Assembly: GCA_963735455.1 (NCBI GenBank) | Contig: CAVTKZ010000002.1 | Span: 992,001-1,056,000 of the forward strand | Reading direction: 5' to 3' | Length of the DNA stretch: 64,000 bases | Source: Palsa-1033 sp963735455 | Lineage (GTDB): Bacteria; Chloroflexota; Limnocylindria; Limnocylindrales; CSP1-4 | In this document: positions 25,838 to 34,750 of the stretch, one piece after another | Position numbering within the stretch: the first letter of the stretch is position 1 | Layout of the letters: every line of letters starts with the position of its first letter | The notes under the pieces: generated by a model | What the model was told of the DNA's origin: nothing | The model's input: the letters and a program-made list of their open reading frames with translations, nothing else | The model's database searches: none | Position numbers and translations under genes: made by a program

Positions 25838-27204
25838 GGTTCCGGGCACGGGCGGCCGGGCTCGGGGCGGCCCTGGCGATCCTCGCCCTGGCGGCCGGTC
25901 CGGGCAGCCCGCAGGCCGCGGCCGCCGCACCCAGTGCGACGTTCGCCCCGCCGACGGGCTCGTTCGAGTTCGGGACCTCGATCACGTTCTCCGACAAGAT
26001 CACCCTGGCCGGCGCCCCCAAGCGGGTCGAGCTCCTGCTCGGCCAGCCGGGCTCGATCGGGCCATCTGCGGTCGAGGTCCCCAACCCGGGCGCCGGCCAG
26101 CACACGGTCAGCGACGTGATCAAGATCTCGGACGGCCACGTCTATCCCAACACGACGTTCAGCGCCCAGTGGCGAGTGACCGACCCGGATGGGACCCAGG
26201 AGCTCAGCCCGACGATGACCCTGGCCTATCTCGACACCCGCTTCAGCTGGCGGACCAAGGTCGGTTCGATCGTGCGCGTCCACTGGTATGACGGCGACGA
26301 CGCCTTCGGGGCGCGAGCCCTGGCGATCGGCGAGAAGGGGATCGCCGGCGCAGCGGCACTCCTCGGAGTCACCGAGACGAAGCCCGTCGACTTCTACATC
26401 TACGCGGACCAGCAACCGTTCTATGACGCCCTCGGACCGGGCACCCGCGAGAACGTCGGCGGCCTGGAGGTCGCCCAGATCCGGACGATGTTCGCCCTGA
26501 TCACGCCGGACGAGGTCAATGCGTCGTGGGTGAGCACGGTGATCCCCCACGAGCTGACCCATCTCGTGTTCAACACGGCGATCGACAACCCGTACCACGC
26601 CCCGCCGCGCTGGCTCAACGAAGGGGTCGCGGTGTACCTTTCCGAGGGCTACACGCCGTCCTGGCGGGCGAGCGTGACCGATGCCGTCGATTCGGCCGGG
26701 ATCATCCCCCTCGACGGGCTGGTCGGCCAGTTCCCGACCACCGCCGACCAGTTCACCCTGGCGTACGGCGAGAGCGTGGCGTCGGTCGACTTCCTGATCA
26801 GGACCTACGGCAAGCCGGCCCTGGTCAAGCTGATTCGCTCGTACGCCGGTGGGCTGAGCGACGACGAGGCGTTCAAGGCCGCCCTGGGCGTCGACACGGC
26901 GGGCTTCAATGCCGCCTGGCTGAAGAGCCTGGGCGTGGCCCCGCCCAAGGCCTACGGGCCGCAGCCCGCCCCGCCGGGGCCCGTCCCGCCGGGCTGGGAC
27001 GGCTCGGCCGCGGCGGCGTCGGCGGTGCCCGGGTCCTCGGCGCCGGGCTCGCTCGCGCCGGCGCCTACGGCGGACACGCCGAAGCCGGCCGCGGCCAGTG
27101 ACTCGAGCGCGGGTGTGATCGCGGGCGCCCTGGCCCTGCTGGCGGTGGGCCTGGCCTTCCTTGTCGTGCGGGCCTGGCGGCGCCGCTCCGTGGGCGGGCA
27201 GTGA
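25825..27204 (+). CDS. Secreted membrane-anchored zinc peptidase (peptidase MA-like gluzincin)
   Basis: Predicted extracellular metallopeptidase. Seen: signal peptide (residues 1-35), a beta-rich domain to about residue 150, then the gluzincin core VIPHELTHLVFN (HExxH, here HELTH) and downstream WLNEGVAVYLSEGY whose Glu is the third zinc ligand, a helical region, a Pro/Ala/Ser linker (residues 365-425) and one C-terminal helix followed by RAWRRR. So it is held in the membrane by its C-terminus. 459 residues. Starts inside the end of the peptide-binding gene and overlaps the DUF881 gene by GTGA. Confidence 0.85.
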   Translation: MGAVRFRARAAGLGAALAILALAAGPGSPQAAAAAPSATFAPPTGSFEFGTSITFSDKITLAGAPKRVELLLGQPGSIGPSAVEVPNPGAGQHTVSDVIKISDGHVYPNTTFSAQWRVTDPDGTQELSPTMTLAYLDTRFSWRTKVGSIVRVHWYDGDDAFGARALAIGEKGIAGAAALLGVTETKPVDFYIYADQQPFYDALGPGTRENVGGLEVAQIRTMFALITPDEVNASWVSTVIPHELTHLVFNTAIDNPYHAPPRWLNEGVAVYLSEGYTPSWRASVTDAVDSAGIIPLDGLVGQFPTTADQFTLAYGESVASVDFLIRTYGKPALVKLIRSYAGGLSDDEAFKAALGVDTAGFNAAWLKSLGVAPPKAYGPQPAPPGPVPPGWDGSAAAASAVPGSSAPGSLAPAPTADTPKPAAASDSSAGVIAGALALLAVGLAFLVVRAWRRRSVGGQ

Positions 27205-28004
27205 CCAGCCAGCCGGCGCCTGCGCCGCGCTCCCGCCTGCGCGCGATCCCGAGCTGGCAGGTCACCCTGGGCCTGGCCCTCCTCGTCCTCGGCTTCGTCG
27301 TCGTCGCCCAGCTCCAGTCCGACGGCCCGCGGGCGCTGTATGCCAGCGACGAACGTGGCCCGCTGGTCCAGACGGCGATCGGCCTGCAGGCCCAGCAGGA
27401 CGCCCTGAAGGCCCAGATCCTCAGCCTGCGGGCCCAGATCAGCGACCTGGAGACGAAGGGGCAGGGGAGCGTGGCCGCGGCGACCGACCTCGGCCAGCGC
27501 CTCCAGGATGCTCGCCTGGCGGCCGGCCTGATCGGCCTGCAGGGCCCCGGGATCGTCCTCCAGCTGCGTGACTCGAACCAGACCGTGCTGCCCGGCGACA
27601 ACCCCAATGATTACCTCGTCAGCGCGTCGGACGTGCGGATCGTGGTCGAGCAGCTGTGGCTGGCCGGGGCCGAGGGCGTGGCCGTCAACGGCGAGCGGAT
27701 CACCACCGGCACGGCAATCCTCGACATCGGCGGCACGGTCCTGGTCAACTCCGCCTACCTCGCGCCGCCCTATCAGATCTCGGCGATCGGGCCGTCCGAC
27801 CTGCTCGACCGGCTGAGCGCATCGATCGGCTTCCGGACGTTCGTCTCGAACCGGGCCCAGGCGTTCGGGATCCAGATCGACGTCGCCGAGCCGAGCTCGG
27901 TGGACCTGCCCGCCTACGCCGGCACGATCACCCTGCGCTACGCCCAGCCGGACCCGTCGGCGAGCGCCGCCGGCCAGGTTCCGGGCGGATCGACGCCGCC
28001 ATGA
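27201..28004 (+). CDS. DUF881 family protein (first of a pair)
   Basis: A 267-residue bitopic membrane protein: helix at about residues 19-40, a coiled coil (LQAQQDALKAQILSLRAQISDLE), then the extracytoplasmic DUF881 domain with GLQGPGIVLQLRD, VVEQLWLAGAEGVAVNGERI and SAYLAPPYQISAIGP. DUF881 proteins occur in pairs in actinobacteria and Firmicutes near division or sporulation genes; the molecular role is not established. GTG 27201 overlaps the peptidase stop, and the stop overlaps the second copy by ATGA. Confidence 0.88.
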   Translation: MTSQPAPAPRSRLRAIPSWQVTLGLALLVLGFVVVAQLQSDGPRALYASDERGPLVQTAIGLQAQQDALKAQILSLRAQISDLETKGQGSVAAATDLGQRLQDARLAAGLIGLQGPGIVLQLRDSNQTVLPGDNPNDYLVSASDVRIVVEQLWLAGAEGVAVNGERITTGTAILDIGGTVLVNSAYLAPPYQISAIGPSDLLDRLSASIGFRTFVSNRAQAFGIQIDVAEPSSVDLPAYAGTITLRYAQPDPSASAAGQVPGGSTPP

Positions 28005-28675
28005 ACAAGCGTCGCAACCAGCTCTCGCTGGCGGTCGTGGCCTTCGTCCTGGGGATCCTCGTCGTCGTCCAGCTGCGTTCCCAGGAGGCCGGCAACGGAC
28101 TCGACCAGCTGACCCCGACCGAGCTGACCGTGCTGGTCGGCAACCTCAACACGCGCAATGACCAGCTCCGGGCGGAGATCGCCACGACCCAGGCCGAGCT
28201 GGCCACCCTGCAGGCCAGCGATGCCCGCGGCGATACCTCGGTCGGCCAGCTGCAGGCCGACCTGGCCCGCGTCCGGGCCTGGACGGGCCTCGATCCGGTG
28301 ATCGGATCGGGCGTCCGGATCACCGTGACCGGTGGCCTCCCTGCGGGCTCGGTCGAGGACCTGATCAACGAGCTGCGCAACGCCGGCGCCGAGGCGATCG
28401 CCGTCAACGACGTCCGGATCGAGCCCAACAGCATCGTCGACGGGCCGCTCGACGGCCTGCTGATCGGCAGCATCAAACTGGGCGACCCGTTCGAGGTCAG
28501 CGCGATCGGCAACCCCGAGAGCCTGACCGGCAGCCTGACCCGGGCCGGGGGGATCGTTGCCCAGCTGGCCGCCACCGCCCCAAGCGCTCAGCTGATCGTG
28601 ACGCCCCTGGACATGCTGCGGCTGCCGGCCACGACCGAGGATTTGGTACCGGTCCACGGCAAGCCCCAGCTTTGA
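28001..28675 (+). CDS. DUF881 family protein (second of a pair)
   Basis: 224 residues: N-terminal helix (residues 9-25), coiled coil (NLNTRNDQLRAEIATTQAELATL), then GLDPVIGSGVRITVTGG, LINELRNAGAEAIAVNDVRI and DPFEVSAIGNPESLTGSL, matching the first copy domain for domain. Tandem duplication with coupled translation suggests a heteromer. Ends 82 bases before the MFS gene. Confidence 0.88.
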   Translation: MNKRRNQLSLAVVAFVLGILVVVQLRSQEAGNGLDQLTPTELTVLVGNLNTRNDQLRAEIATTQAELATLQASDARGDTSVGQLQADLARVRAWTGLDPVIGSGVRITVTGGLPAGSVEDLINELRNAGAEAIAVNDVRIEPNSIVDGPLDGLLIGSIKLGDPFEVSAIGNPESLTGSLTRAGGIVAQLAATAPSAQLIVTPLDMLRLPATTEDLVPVHGKPQL

Positions 28676-28757
28676 TACCCTCCCGGCCGGATGTGCTCCC
28701 CCCTGGCCGCTCACTTCCTGACGAGTCCCGCGTGACCGCTCCCGCCGGCAGGTCGGC

Positions 28758-30122
28758 ATGATTCCGGGCGCCGGACAGGGCGCAACCGAGCTGCTGCCCG
28801 ATGTCGCGCCGGGCGAGGCCGTGGAGACCGGCGCGATCGAGGTCCTCCGCAACCGGCCGTTCCTGGCCCTCTGGCTGGCCCAGGCCGTCACCCAGATCGG
28901 CGGCAACATGGTCCTCTACGGGCTGACCGTGCGGGTCTTCTCACTGACCCACTCGACCTCGGCGGTCAGCCTCCTGATCCTGACCTTCCTGGTCCCGGCG
29001 GTCCTCCTGTCGGCCGTGGCCGGGGTCTACGTCGACCGTCTCGACCGGCGCCTGATCCTGATCGTGACCAACCTCCTCCGGGCGGTGATGTTCGGGGTCC
29101 TGTTCCTGGTCGGCGACAATCTGGCCCTGATCCTGGTCCTGAATGCGGCGATCTCGACCGTGACCACGTTCTTCGCGCCGGCCGAGGCAGCGATGATCCC
29201 GGTCCTTGTCCGACGGGGGCAGCTCCTGGCGGCGAACGGGATCTTCACCCTGACCCTCAACGCGGCCTTCGCCCTCGGCTTTGCCCTCCTCGGCCCGCTC
29301 GTGGTCAACCTGACCAGCCCCCAGGTCCTGGTCCTGGTCGTGGCCGGCTGCTACCTCGCGGCCATGGTCCTGACGATCACCCTTCCGTCCGCTCCACCCG
29401 CGGCGGTCGACCATCTCCACGGCCTGGCCGTCAAGGAAGCCAGCGTCGCGGTCGAGTCGACGCTCGGTCAGCTGCGCGAGGGGGTCTCGTTCATCCGCGG
29501 TCACCGGAGCATCACCTGGTCGCTGGTCTACCTCGGGATCACCGCCTCCCTGATCGGCGTCCTGGGCGTCGTCGGGCCGTCGTTCGCGACGGAGGCGCTG
29601 GGCCTGTCGGCCAAGGACTTCGTGGTGATCGTTTTGCCCCTGGGAGTCGGGGTGGTGACCGGGATCCTGCTGCTGAACACCTACGGCCGGGTCCTGTCCC
29701 GCCGGCGGACGATCGAAACGGGCCTGATCCTGTTGGGCATCTTCCTGGCGATCCTGTCGGCCGCTGGGCCGGTGACCCGCTTCCTGCAGCACGTCAGCTC
29801 GGTCTCGCCGATCGACGTGTCGTCGCTGATCACCCTCCTGTCGGTGGTGATCGTGCTGGCCTTCCTGGCCGGGATCGCCTATGCCAGCGTCGCGATCTCG
29901 GCCCAGACCCAGCTCCAGGAGGACCTGCCCGAGGAGGTCCGCGGCCGGGTCTTCGGGGTCCTGAACATGCTCATCTCCACGGCCAGCTTCCTGCCGATCA
30001 TCATCTTCGGCCTGATCGCGGACCTGATCTCGACGACCGCCGTCGTCTTCGTCGTCGGGCTGGCGATCTCGGCTTCGGGGACCCTGTCGGCCGTCGTCCG
30101 GCGCAGCCCGGCCGGCAGCTGA
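28758..30122 (+). CDS. MFS transporter, macrolide-efflux/enterobactin-exporter-like
   Basis: Twelve-helix drug or metabolite exporter of the MFS_3 group. Seen: NRPFLALWLAQAVTQIGGNM at the first helix, the loop 2-3 motif GVYVDRLDRRLILI (family A-motif variant), FFAPAEAAMIPVLV typical of this branch, and a cytosolic middle loop at about residues 210-250 with SVAVESTLGQLREGVSFIR. 454 residues. No transport substrate or local regulator is evident. Confidence 0.88.
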   Translation: MIPGAGQGATELLPDVAPGEAVETGAIEVLRNRPFLALWLAQAVTQIGGNMVLYGLTVRVFSLTHSTSAVSLLILTFLVPAVLLSAVAGVYVDRLDRRLILIVTNLLRAVMFGVLFLVGDNLALILVLNAAISTVTTFFAPAEAAMIPVLVRRGQLLAANGIFTLTLNAAFALGFALLGPLVVNLTSPQVLVLVVAGCYLAAMVLTITLPSAPPAAVDHLHGLAVKEASVAVESTLGQLREGVSFIRGHRSITWSLVYLGITASLIGVLGVVGPSFATEALGLSAKDFVVIVLPLGVGVVTGILLLNTYGRVLSRRRTIETGLILLGIFLAILSAAGPVTRFLQHVSSVSPIDVSSLITLLSVVIVLAFLAGIAYASVAISAQTQLQEDLPEEVRGRVFGVLNMLISTASFLPIIIFGLIADLISTTAVVFVVGLAISASGTLSAVVRRSPAGS

Positions 30123-30135
30123 CCGGCGCGGGCCG

Positions 30136-31128
30136 ATGAGCCGGGTCGCGGTGGTCTTCACCGGCGGGACGATCAGCATGGTCGTCGACCCGGCCGCGGG
30201 TGGGGCGGTCCCGGCCCTCGACAGCAGGGCGATCCTGGCGCGCACGCCCGGGCTGGCCGAGATCGCCGAGCTCGTGCCGGTCGAGCACGGGATGATCCCG
30301 GCCAGCCACTGGACCTTCGAGTGGCTGCTGGAGCTGGCCGCCGACCTGCGCCGGCTGGCCGCCGACCCGGCGATCGACGGAATCGTCGTCGTCCAGGGGA
30401 CCGACACGATCGAGGAGTCGAGCTTCGCCCTCGACCTGCTCGTCGACACGCCGAAGCCGATCGTGGTCACCGGCGCGATGCGCAACGCGACGAGCCCGGA
30501 CTACGACGGACCGGCCAACCTCCGATCTGCTGTCCGCTGCGCGGCCGACCCGCGCCTCGCCGGGGCCGGCGTGGTGGTCGTCCTGGCCGCCACGATCGAG
30601 CCGGCGGCCGACGTGACCAAGACTCACGCCGCGGCGCTGGACACGTTCCGGAGCCTGAACCAGGGCCGGCTCGGCCGTCTCGACCGGGAAACGCTGGTCC
30701 TGGAGCGCTCGCCGCTTGCCCGGCGCCCCCATCTCGCGCCGGGTGCCGCCGCCGTGCCGGTGCCGATCGTGGTCGCTACGATCGGGCTCGACGAGGGCCT
30801 GATCCGGGCGCTCCGCTCGCTCCGGCCGGCCGGCATCGTGGTCGAGGCGACCGGGGCGGGCAATACCGCTCCGAGCCTGCTGGCCGAGGCCGCCGAGGCG
30901 ATGAGCGACGGGATCCCGGTCGTCCTGGCCACGCGCTGCCCGTCGGGTGCGGCGAGTGTCGGCTATGCCTTTCCCGGCGGCGGAGCGAACTGGGTCAGGG
31001 CCGGCGCCCTGCTGCCGGGCACGCTGACCGGGCCCAAGGCCCGGATCGCCCTGGCCCTGGCCCTCGGCGCCGGGCTGCATGGCGGGGCGCTGGCGGCATT
31101 CCTGGCGGGGCCGGAGGCCGGCGCCTGA
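30136..31128 (+). CDS. L-asparaginase (type I/II fold)
   Basis: Hydrolyses L-asparagine to aspartate and ammonia. Seen: both catalytic threonine motifs, FTGGTISM at residues 8-15 and VVQGTDTIEESS near residue 86, with the substrate loop VTGAMRNATSPDYDGPANL. 330 residues, no signal peptide, so cytosolic. Affinity class cannot be read. It lies 13 bases after the MFS gene and its stop overlaps the start of the amidohydrolase (CTGA). Confidence 0.93.
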   Translation: MSRVAVVFTGGTISMVVDPAAGGAVPALDSRAILARTPGLAEIAELVPVEHGMIPASHWTFEWLLELAADLRRLAADPAIDGIVVVQGTDTIEESSFALDLLVDTPKPIVVTGAMRNATSPDYDGPANLRSAVRCAADPRLAGAGVVVVLAATIEPAADVTKTHAAALDTFRSLNQGRLGRLDRETLVLERSPLARRPHLAPGAAAVPVPIVVATIGLDEGLIRALRSLRPAGIVVEATGAGNTAPSLLAEAAEAMSDGIPVVLATRCPSGAASVGYAFPGGGANWVRAGALLPGTLTGPKARIALALALGAGLHGGALAAFLAGPEAGA

Positions 31129-32786
31129 GCGGGCCCGGCGGGGCGCCCGACTCGATCGTCAGCGGCCGGGTCCTGACCCTTGCCGGGGTGGCCGGCCTGG
31201 CTCCGGTCGAGGCGATCGCGATCCGGGCCGGACGGATCGCTGCCACCGGCGGCCGAGCGGAGATCGAGCGGCTGGGCGGGCCCCGGACCCGGCGGATCGA
31301 GCTCGCACCCGATGAGGTTGCCCTGCCCGGCCTGACCGACAGCCACATCCACCTGGCCGAGGCCGCCCTGGCCCTGGACCAGGTCCAGCTGGCGGAGGCG
31401 GCCACGCTCGACGCGGCGCTGGGCCGGATCGCCGCCGCCCACGCGACACTCGAGGCGGGTGCCTGGCTGACCGGCAACGGCTGGTCCGCCGATCGGTTTG
31501 GCGGCTGGCCGACCGCCGCCCAGCTCGAGGCCGTCGCTCCGGGCCGGCTTGTCGCCCTGTGGGCCCACGATCACCACGCCCTGTGGGTCAGCCCCGCTGC
31601 ACTGTCCCTTGCCGGGATCCGAGGGGCGAGTCGCGATCCGGCCGGCGGCGCGATCCGCCGAGATGCCGGCGGAGCGCCGAGCGGGATCCTCCACGAGTCG
31701 GCCAGCGCCCTGGTCAGTGCCACGATCCCGGCGCCGACGGCGGCCGACTACGAGGCGGCGATCCCCGCCCTGTGCCGCCGGCTGCTCGAGCTGGGCGTGG
31801 TTGCCGCCCACGATCCGGGCCTGCTCCGCCCCGATCCGGACCTGGCCGGGCCGCACGTCGCCTACGGCGCCCTGGCCGATTCCGGCCGGCTGCCGATCCG
31901 GGTCTGCGCCTCGCTGCGGGCCGAGGCGCTGGACCTGGCCACGGAGCGCGGCCTGCGCAGCGGCGCGCCGCTCGGCGCCGATCCCTTCGGCCGGGCTCGA
32001 CTCGGCTGGCTCAAGCTCTTCGCCGACGGCTCGCTCGGCTCGCGGACCGCGGCGCTGCTCGCCCCGTTCGAGCCGCTCGACGGATCGCCGGCCGGTCCCG
32101 CCGATCGGGGGATCTGGGTGACCGCACCCGCCCACCTGGCCGAGCTGACGGCGCGAGCCACCCGGGCCGGCATCGCGACCCAGATCCACGGCATCGGCGA
32201 CGCCGCAGTCCGGGTCGCCCTTGACGCGTTCGAGCCAGTGGCCACCCGCGGCCTTCCATTCCGGGCGCGAATCGAGCACGCCCAGCTCGTCGACCCGGGC
32301 GACGTGCCCCGGTTCGGGGCGCTGGGCGTCGTCGCCTCGATCCAGCCCGTCCACCTGCGATCCGATGCGGCGCAGGCCCAGCGGTCGTGGGGTGCCCGGG
32401 CCGAGCGTTCCGGCTACGCCTGGCGGTCCCTCCTCGAGTCCGGTGCGACGCTCGCCTTCGGGACCGATGCCCCGGTCGAGCCGATCGACCCATGGCCGGG
32501 GATCGCCCTGGCGATCAGCCGCAGATCGCCGGACTGGCCGGCCGGCATGCCGGCCTTCGGCCCGGACCAGGCGCTGAGCGTTGACGAGGCGCTGCGGGCC
32601 GCCTGCCTGGGCCCCGCCGAGGCCGAGGGCTCGCTCGATCGGGGCCGGCTGACCGTTGGCCAGCGGGCCGATCTCGTCGCGATCCCGGCCGCGGCCCTGG
32701 CCCAGCCGATCGGCGCGGGCGGGCCGCTGGCCGGCACCCGGCCGCGCCTGGTCATGGTCGACGGGACGCTCGCCTTCGAGGCCTGA
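31125..32786 (+). CDS. YtcJ-like amidohydrolase (amidohydrolase family 3)
   Basis: Metal-dependent amidohydrolase. Seen: N-terminal beta-sandwich with DSIVSGRVLTLAG, then LPGLTDSHIHL (metal ligands HxH), WAHDHHALWVS, GILHE, LKLFADGSLGSRTAAL (with the carbamylated-Lys-type LKLFADGS of the family), IHGIGDAAVRVAL, RIEHAQLVDP and FGTDAPVEPIDPW. About 553 residues. No ATG, GTG or TTG gives this N-terminus; CTG 31125, which overlaps the asparaginase stop as CTGA, does. Its pairing with the asparaginase hints at amide turnover. Confidence 0.88.
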   Translation: MSGPGGAPDSIVSGRVLTLAGVAGLAPVEAIAIRAGRIAATGGRAEIERLGGPRTRRIELAPDEVALPGLTDSHIHLAEAALALDQVQLAEAATLDAALGRIAAAHATLEAGAWLTGNGWSADRFGGWPTAAQLEAVAPGRLVALWAHDHHALWVSPAALSLAGIRGASRDPAGGAIRRDAGGAPSGILHESASALVSATIPAPTAADYEAAIPALCRRLLELGVVAAHDPGLLRPDPDLAGPHVAYGALADSGRLPIRVCASLRAEALDLATERGLRSGAPLGADPFGRARLGWLKLFADGSLGSRTAALLAPFEPLDGSPAGPADRGIWVTAPAHLAELTARATRAGIATQIHGIGDAAVRVALDAFEPVATRGLPFRARIEHAQLVDPGDVPRFGALGVVASIQPVHLRSDAAQAQRSWGARAERSGYAWRSLLESGATLAFGTDAPVEPIDPWPGIALAISRRSPDWPAGMPAFGPDQALSVDEALRAACLGPAEAEGSLDRGRLTVGQRADLVAIPAAALAQPIGAGGPLAGTRPRLVMVDGTLAFEA

Positions 32787-32852
32787 GCGCCGACGACCGT
32801 ACTATCGGCCTCCGCTGACGTTCGTTCGGTAGTCGCGGGTTGGCTCGGTCCG

Positions 32853-32858
32853 TACCCT
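32853..32858 (+). promoter_or_regulatory. -10 hexamer TACCCT, leaderless start of the GGDEF/HD-GYP gene
   Basis: TACCCT is followed by seven bases (CGCAGGC) and ATG 32866. The layout matches that of the hexamers at 2444 and 24249. Confidence 0.4.
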
Positions 32859-32865
32859 CGCAGGC

Positions 32866-34749
32866 ATGCGCATCGGCCGGAAACGCGTGCTCGATACGAG
32901 TGGCAAGGCGGTCCGGATTCGGCCGCTCCTGCTGCTCGTGGTCATGGCCGGATTCCTGGTGATCATCGCGGTGACTGCGTCGGGCCAGGTCTACCTGACC
33001 ACCACCGACGAAACGACGACCCTGCTCAACTCGGCCGTCGGCGGCGACGCGGCCGTCGTGCGCAGCTTCGTGGCGATGAACCTCCAGCTCGCCGACGTCG
33101 GTCCCGACACGCTGGCGCCGGCGCGCGCCGAGCTGCTCAACGCCGGGATCGCCGCCCTGACGACCGACGACGACATCCTCGCCGCTGCGCTGCTCCGGCC
33201 CGACGGCTCGGTCATCGCCGCGAGCGTGCCCTCGACGGCGGCGAGCCAGCCGCGCACGCCCAGCCTGACCGCGGCGATCGCCAGCCAGCAGGTCCAGGCC
33301 CAGATGCTGTCAGCCACCGACAGCCAGCCGCTGGTGCCGCTGACGGCGCCAACCGTGATCCGGGAATACCTGCCGATCATCGACGGCGGCACGGTCCGGG
33401 CCGTCGCCGTCGTGTGGCGAGACGCCACGCCGATCCTGGCCCAGCTGGACGCGATCCGGACCCATACCCTGCTGGTCATCCTCGGCGGCGCCCTCGCCTC
33501 GGCGCTCCTCGTCTACATCGTCTTCCGTGGGGCACAGGACCGGATGACCCGCCAGACCCGCGACCTGCTCGAGGCGGCCCGCCGCGACCCCTTGACCGGG
33601 ACCCTCAACCACGGCGCGCTGGTCGAGGCCCTGGCCCGCCGGATCGAGCAGGCCCGCGCGGATCCGGCCGGCGGGCACGGTCGGCGTGGCCCTCCTCGAT
33701 ATCGACAACTTCAGCCTGCTCAACGACACGTACGGCCACGAGGCCGGCGACACGGCCCTGCGCACGCTGGCCGACCTGCTCGAGATCCACGTCCCCGATC
33801 AGGCCGAGGTCGGCCGCTACGGTCCGGACGAGTTCCTGGTGGCGGTGCCGGCCGCCGGGATCGGCGGCCTGGAGCACAGCATCCGGGCGATCCGGGACGC
33901 GCTCGTCGACGTCAGCCTGCGCTTCGATGCGTCGGAGCGGCTGCCGCTCACGGTCAGCGCCGGCATCGCCACGTTCCCAGCCAACGGCGAGGCGGTGACC
34001 GCCCTGCTGGCCACTGTCGCCCGGACCCTCGGCGAGGCCAAGGCGAGCGGCGGCGACACGATCAGGATGGCCGACGCGGGCCTGCCCGCCGACGAGGCGA
34101 TCCGCTTCGACATCCTCGAGGGCCTGGTGATCGCGGTCGACACCAAGGATCACTACACGGCCCGCCACTCCGAGGAGGTGGCCCGGTACGCCGACTTCAT
34201 CGCCGGGCAGCTCGGCCTGGAGGACTCCTTCCGCCACGCCCTGCGCCGGGCCGGGCGGCTCCACGACGTCGGCAAGATCGGGATTCCCGACGGGGTCCTG
34301 CGCAAGCCCGGCAAGCTGACCGCCGAGGAGTACGAGATCGTCAAGCAGCACGTCGCGCTCGGCGATCAGATCGTCCGCGACCTGCCCGACATCGAGCTGA
34401 TCCGGGCCGGCATCCGCCACCACCATGAGCGCTGGGACGGGGACGGCTACCTGACCCGTCTCGCCGGCGAGGAGATCCCGTTCGTCGCCCGGATCCTGGC
34501 CGTCGGCCGACGCCTTCTCGGCGATGACGACCACCCGGCCCGTACCGGAAGGCCCTGTCGGTCGACGAGGCGATCCGCCGCCTCGAGGATGCCGCCGGCA
34601 GCCAGCTCGACGAGCGGCTTGTCGTGGCCTTCGTGACCGGCCTGCGCAGCGCGGCCGACCCGCCGCTGCCCGGCCAGTCCCGGACGCCCGCGAGCCCGTC
34701 CGCCGGGCTCTGGACGCCGGCCGGCCGCTCCGAGCCGCAGGTCGCCTGA
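32866..34749 (+). CDS. Membrane receptor with degenerate GGDEF and HD-GYP domains (three frameshifts)
   Basis: Predicted cyclic-di-GMP-related sensor. Order: helix (about residues 21-43), extracytoplasmic sensor domain (to about 200), helix (203-223), GGDEF-like domain (RRDPLTGTLNHGAL, LLDIDNFSLLNDTYGHEAGD, RYGPDEF), then HD-GYP domain (HSEEVARYA, GRLHDVGKIGIPD, HHHERWDGDGYLTRLAGEEIP). The GGDEF motif reads GPDEF and the GYP motif reads GYL, so cyclase activity is unlikely and phosphodiesterase activity is uncertain although the HD metal ligands remain. Shifts at about 33672, 34510 and 34545 must be corrected to reach the stop at 34749. Confidence 0.85.
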
Positions 34750-34750
34750 C

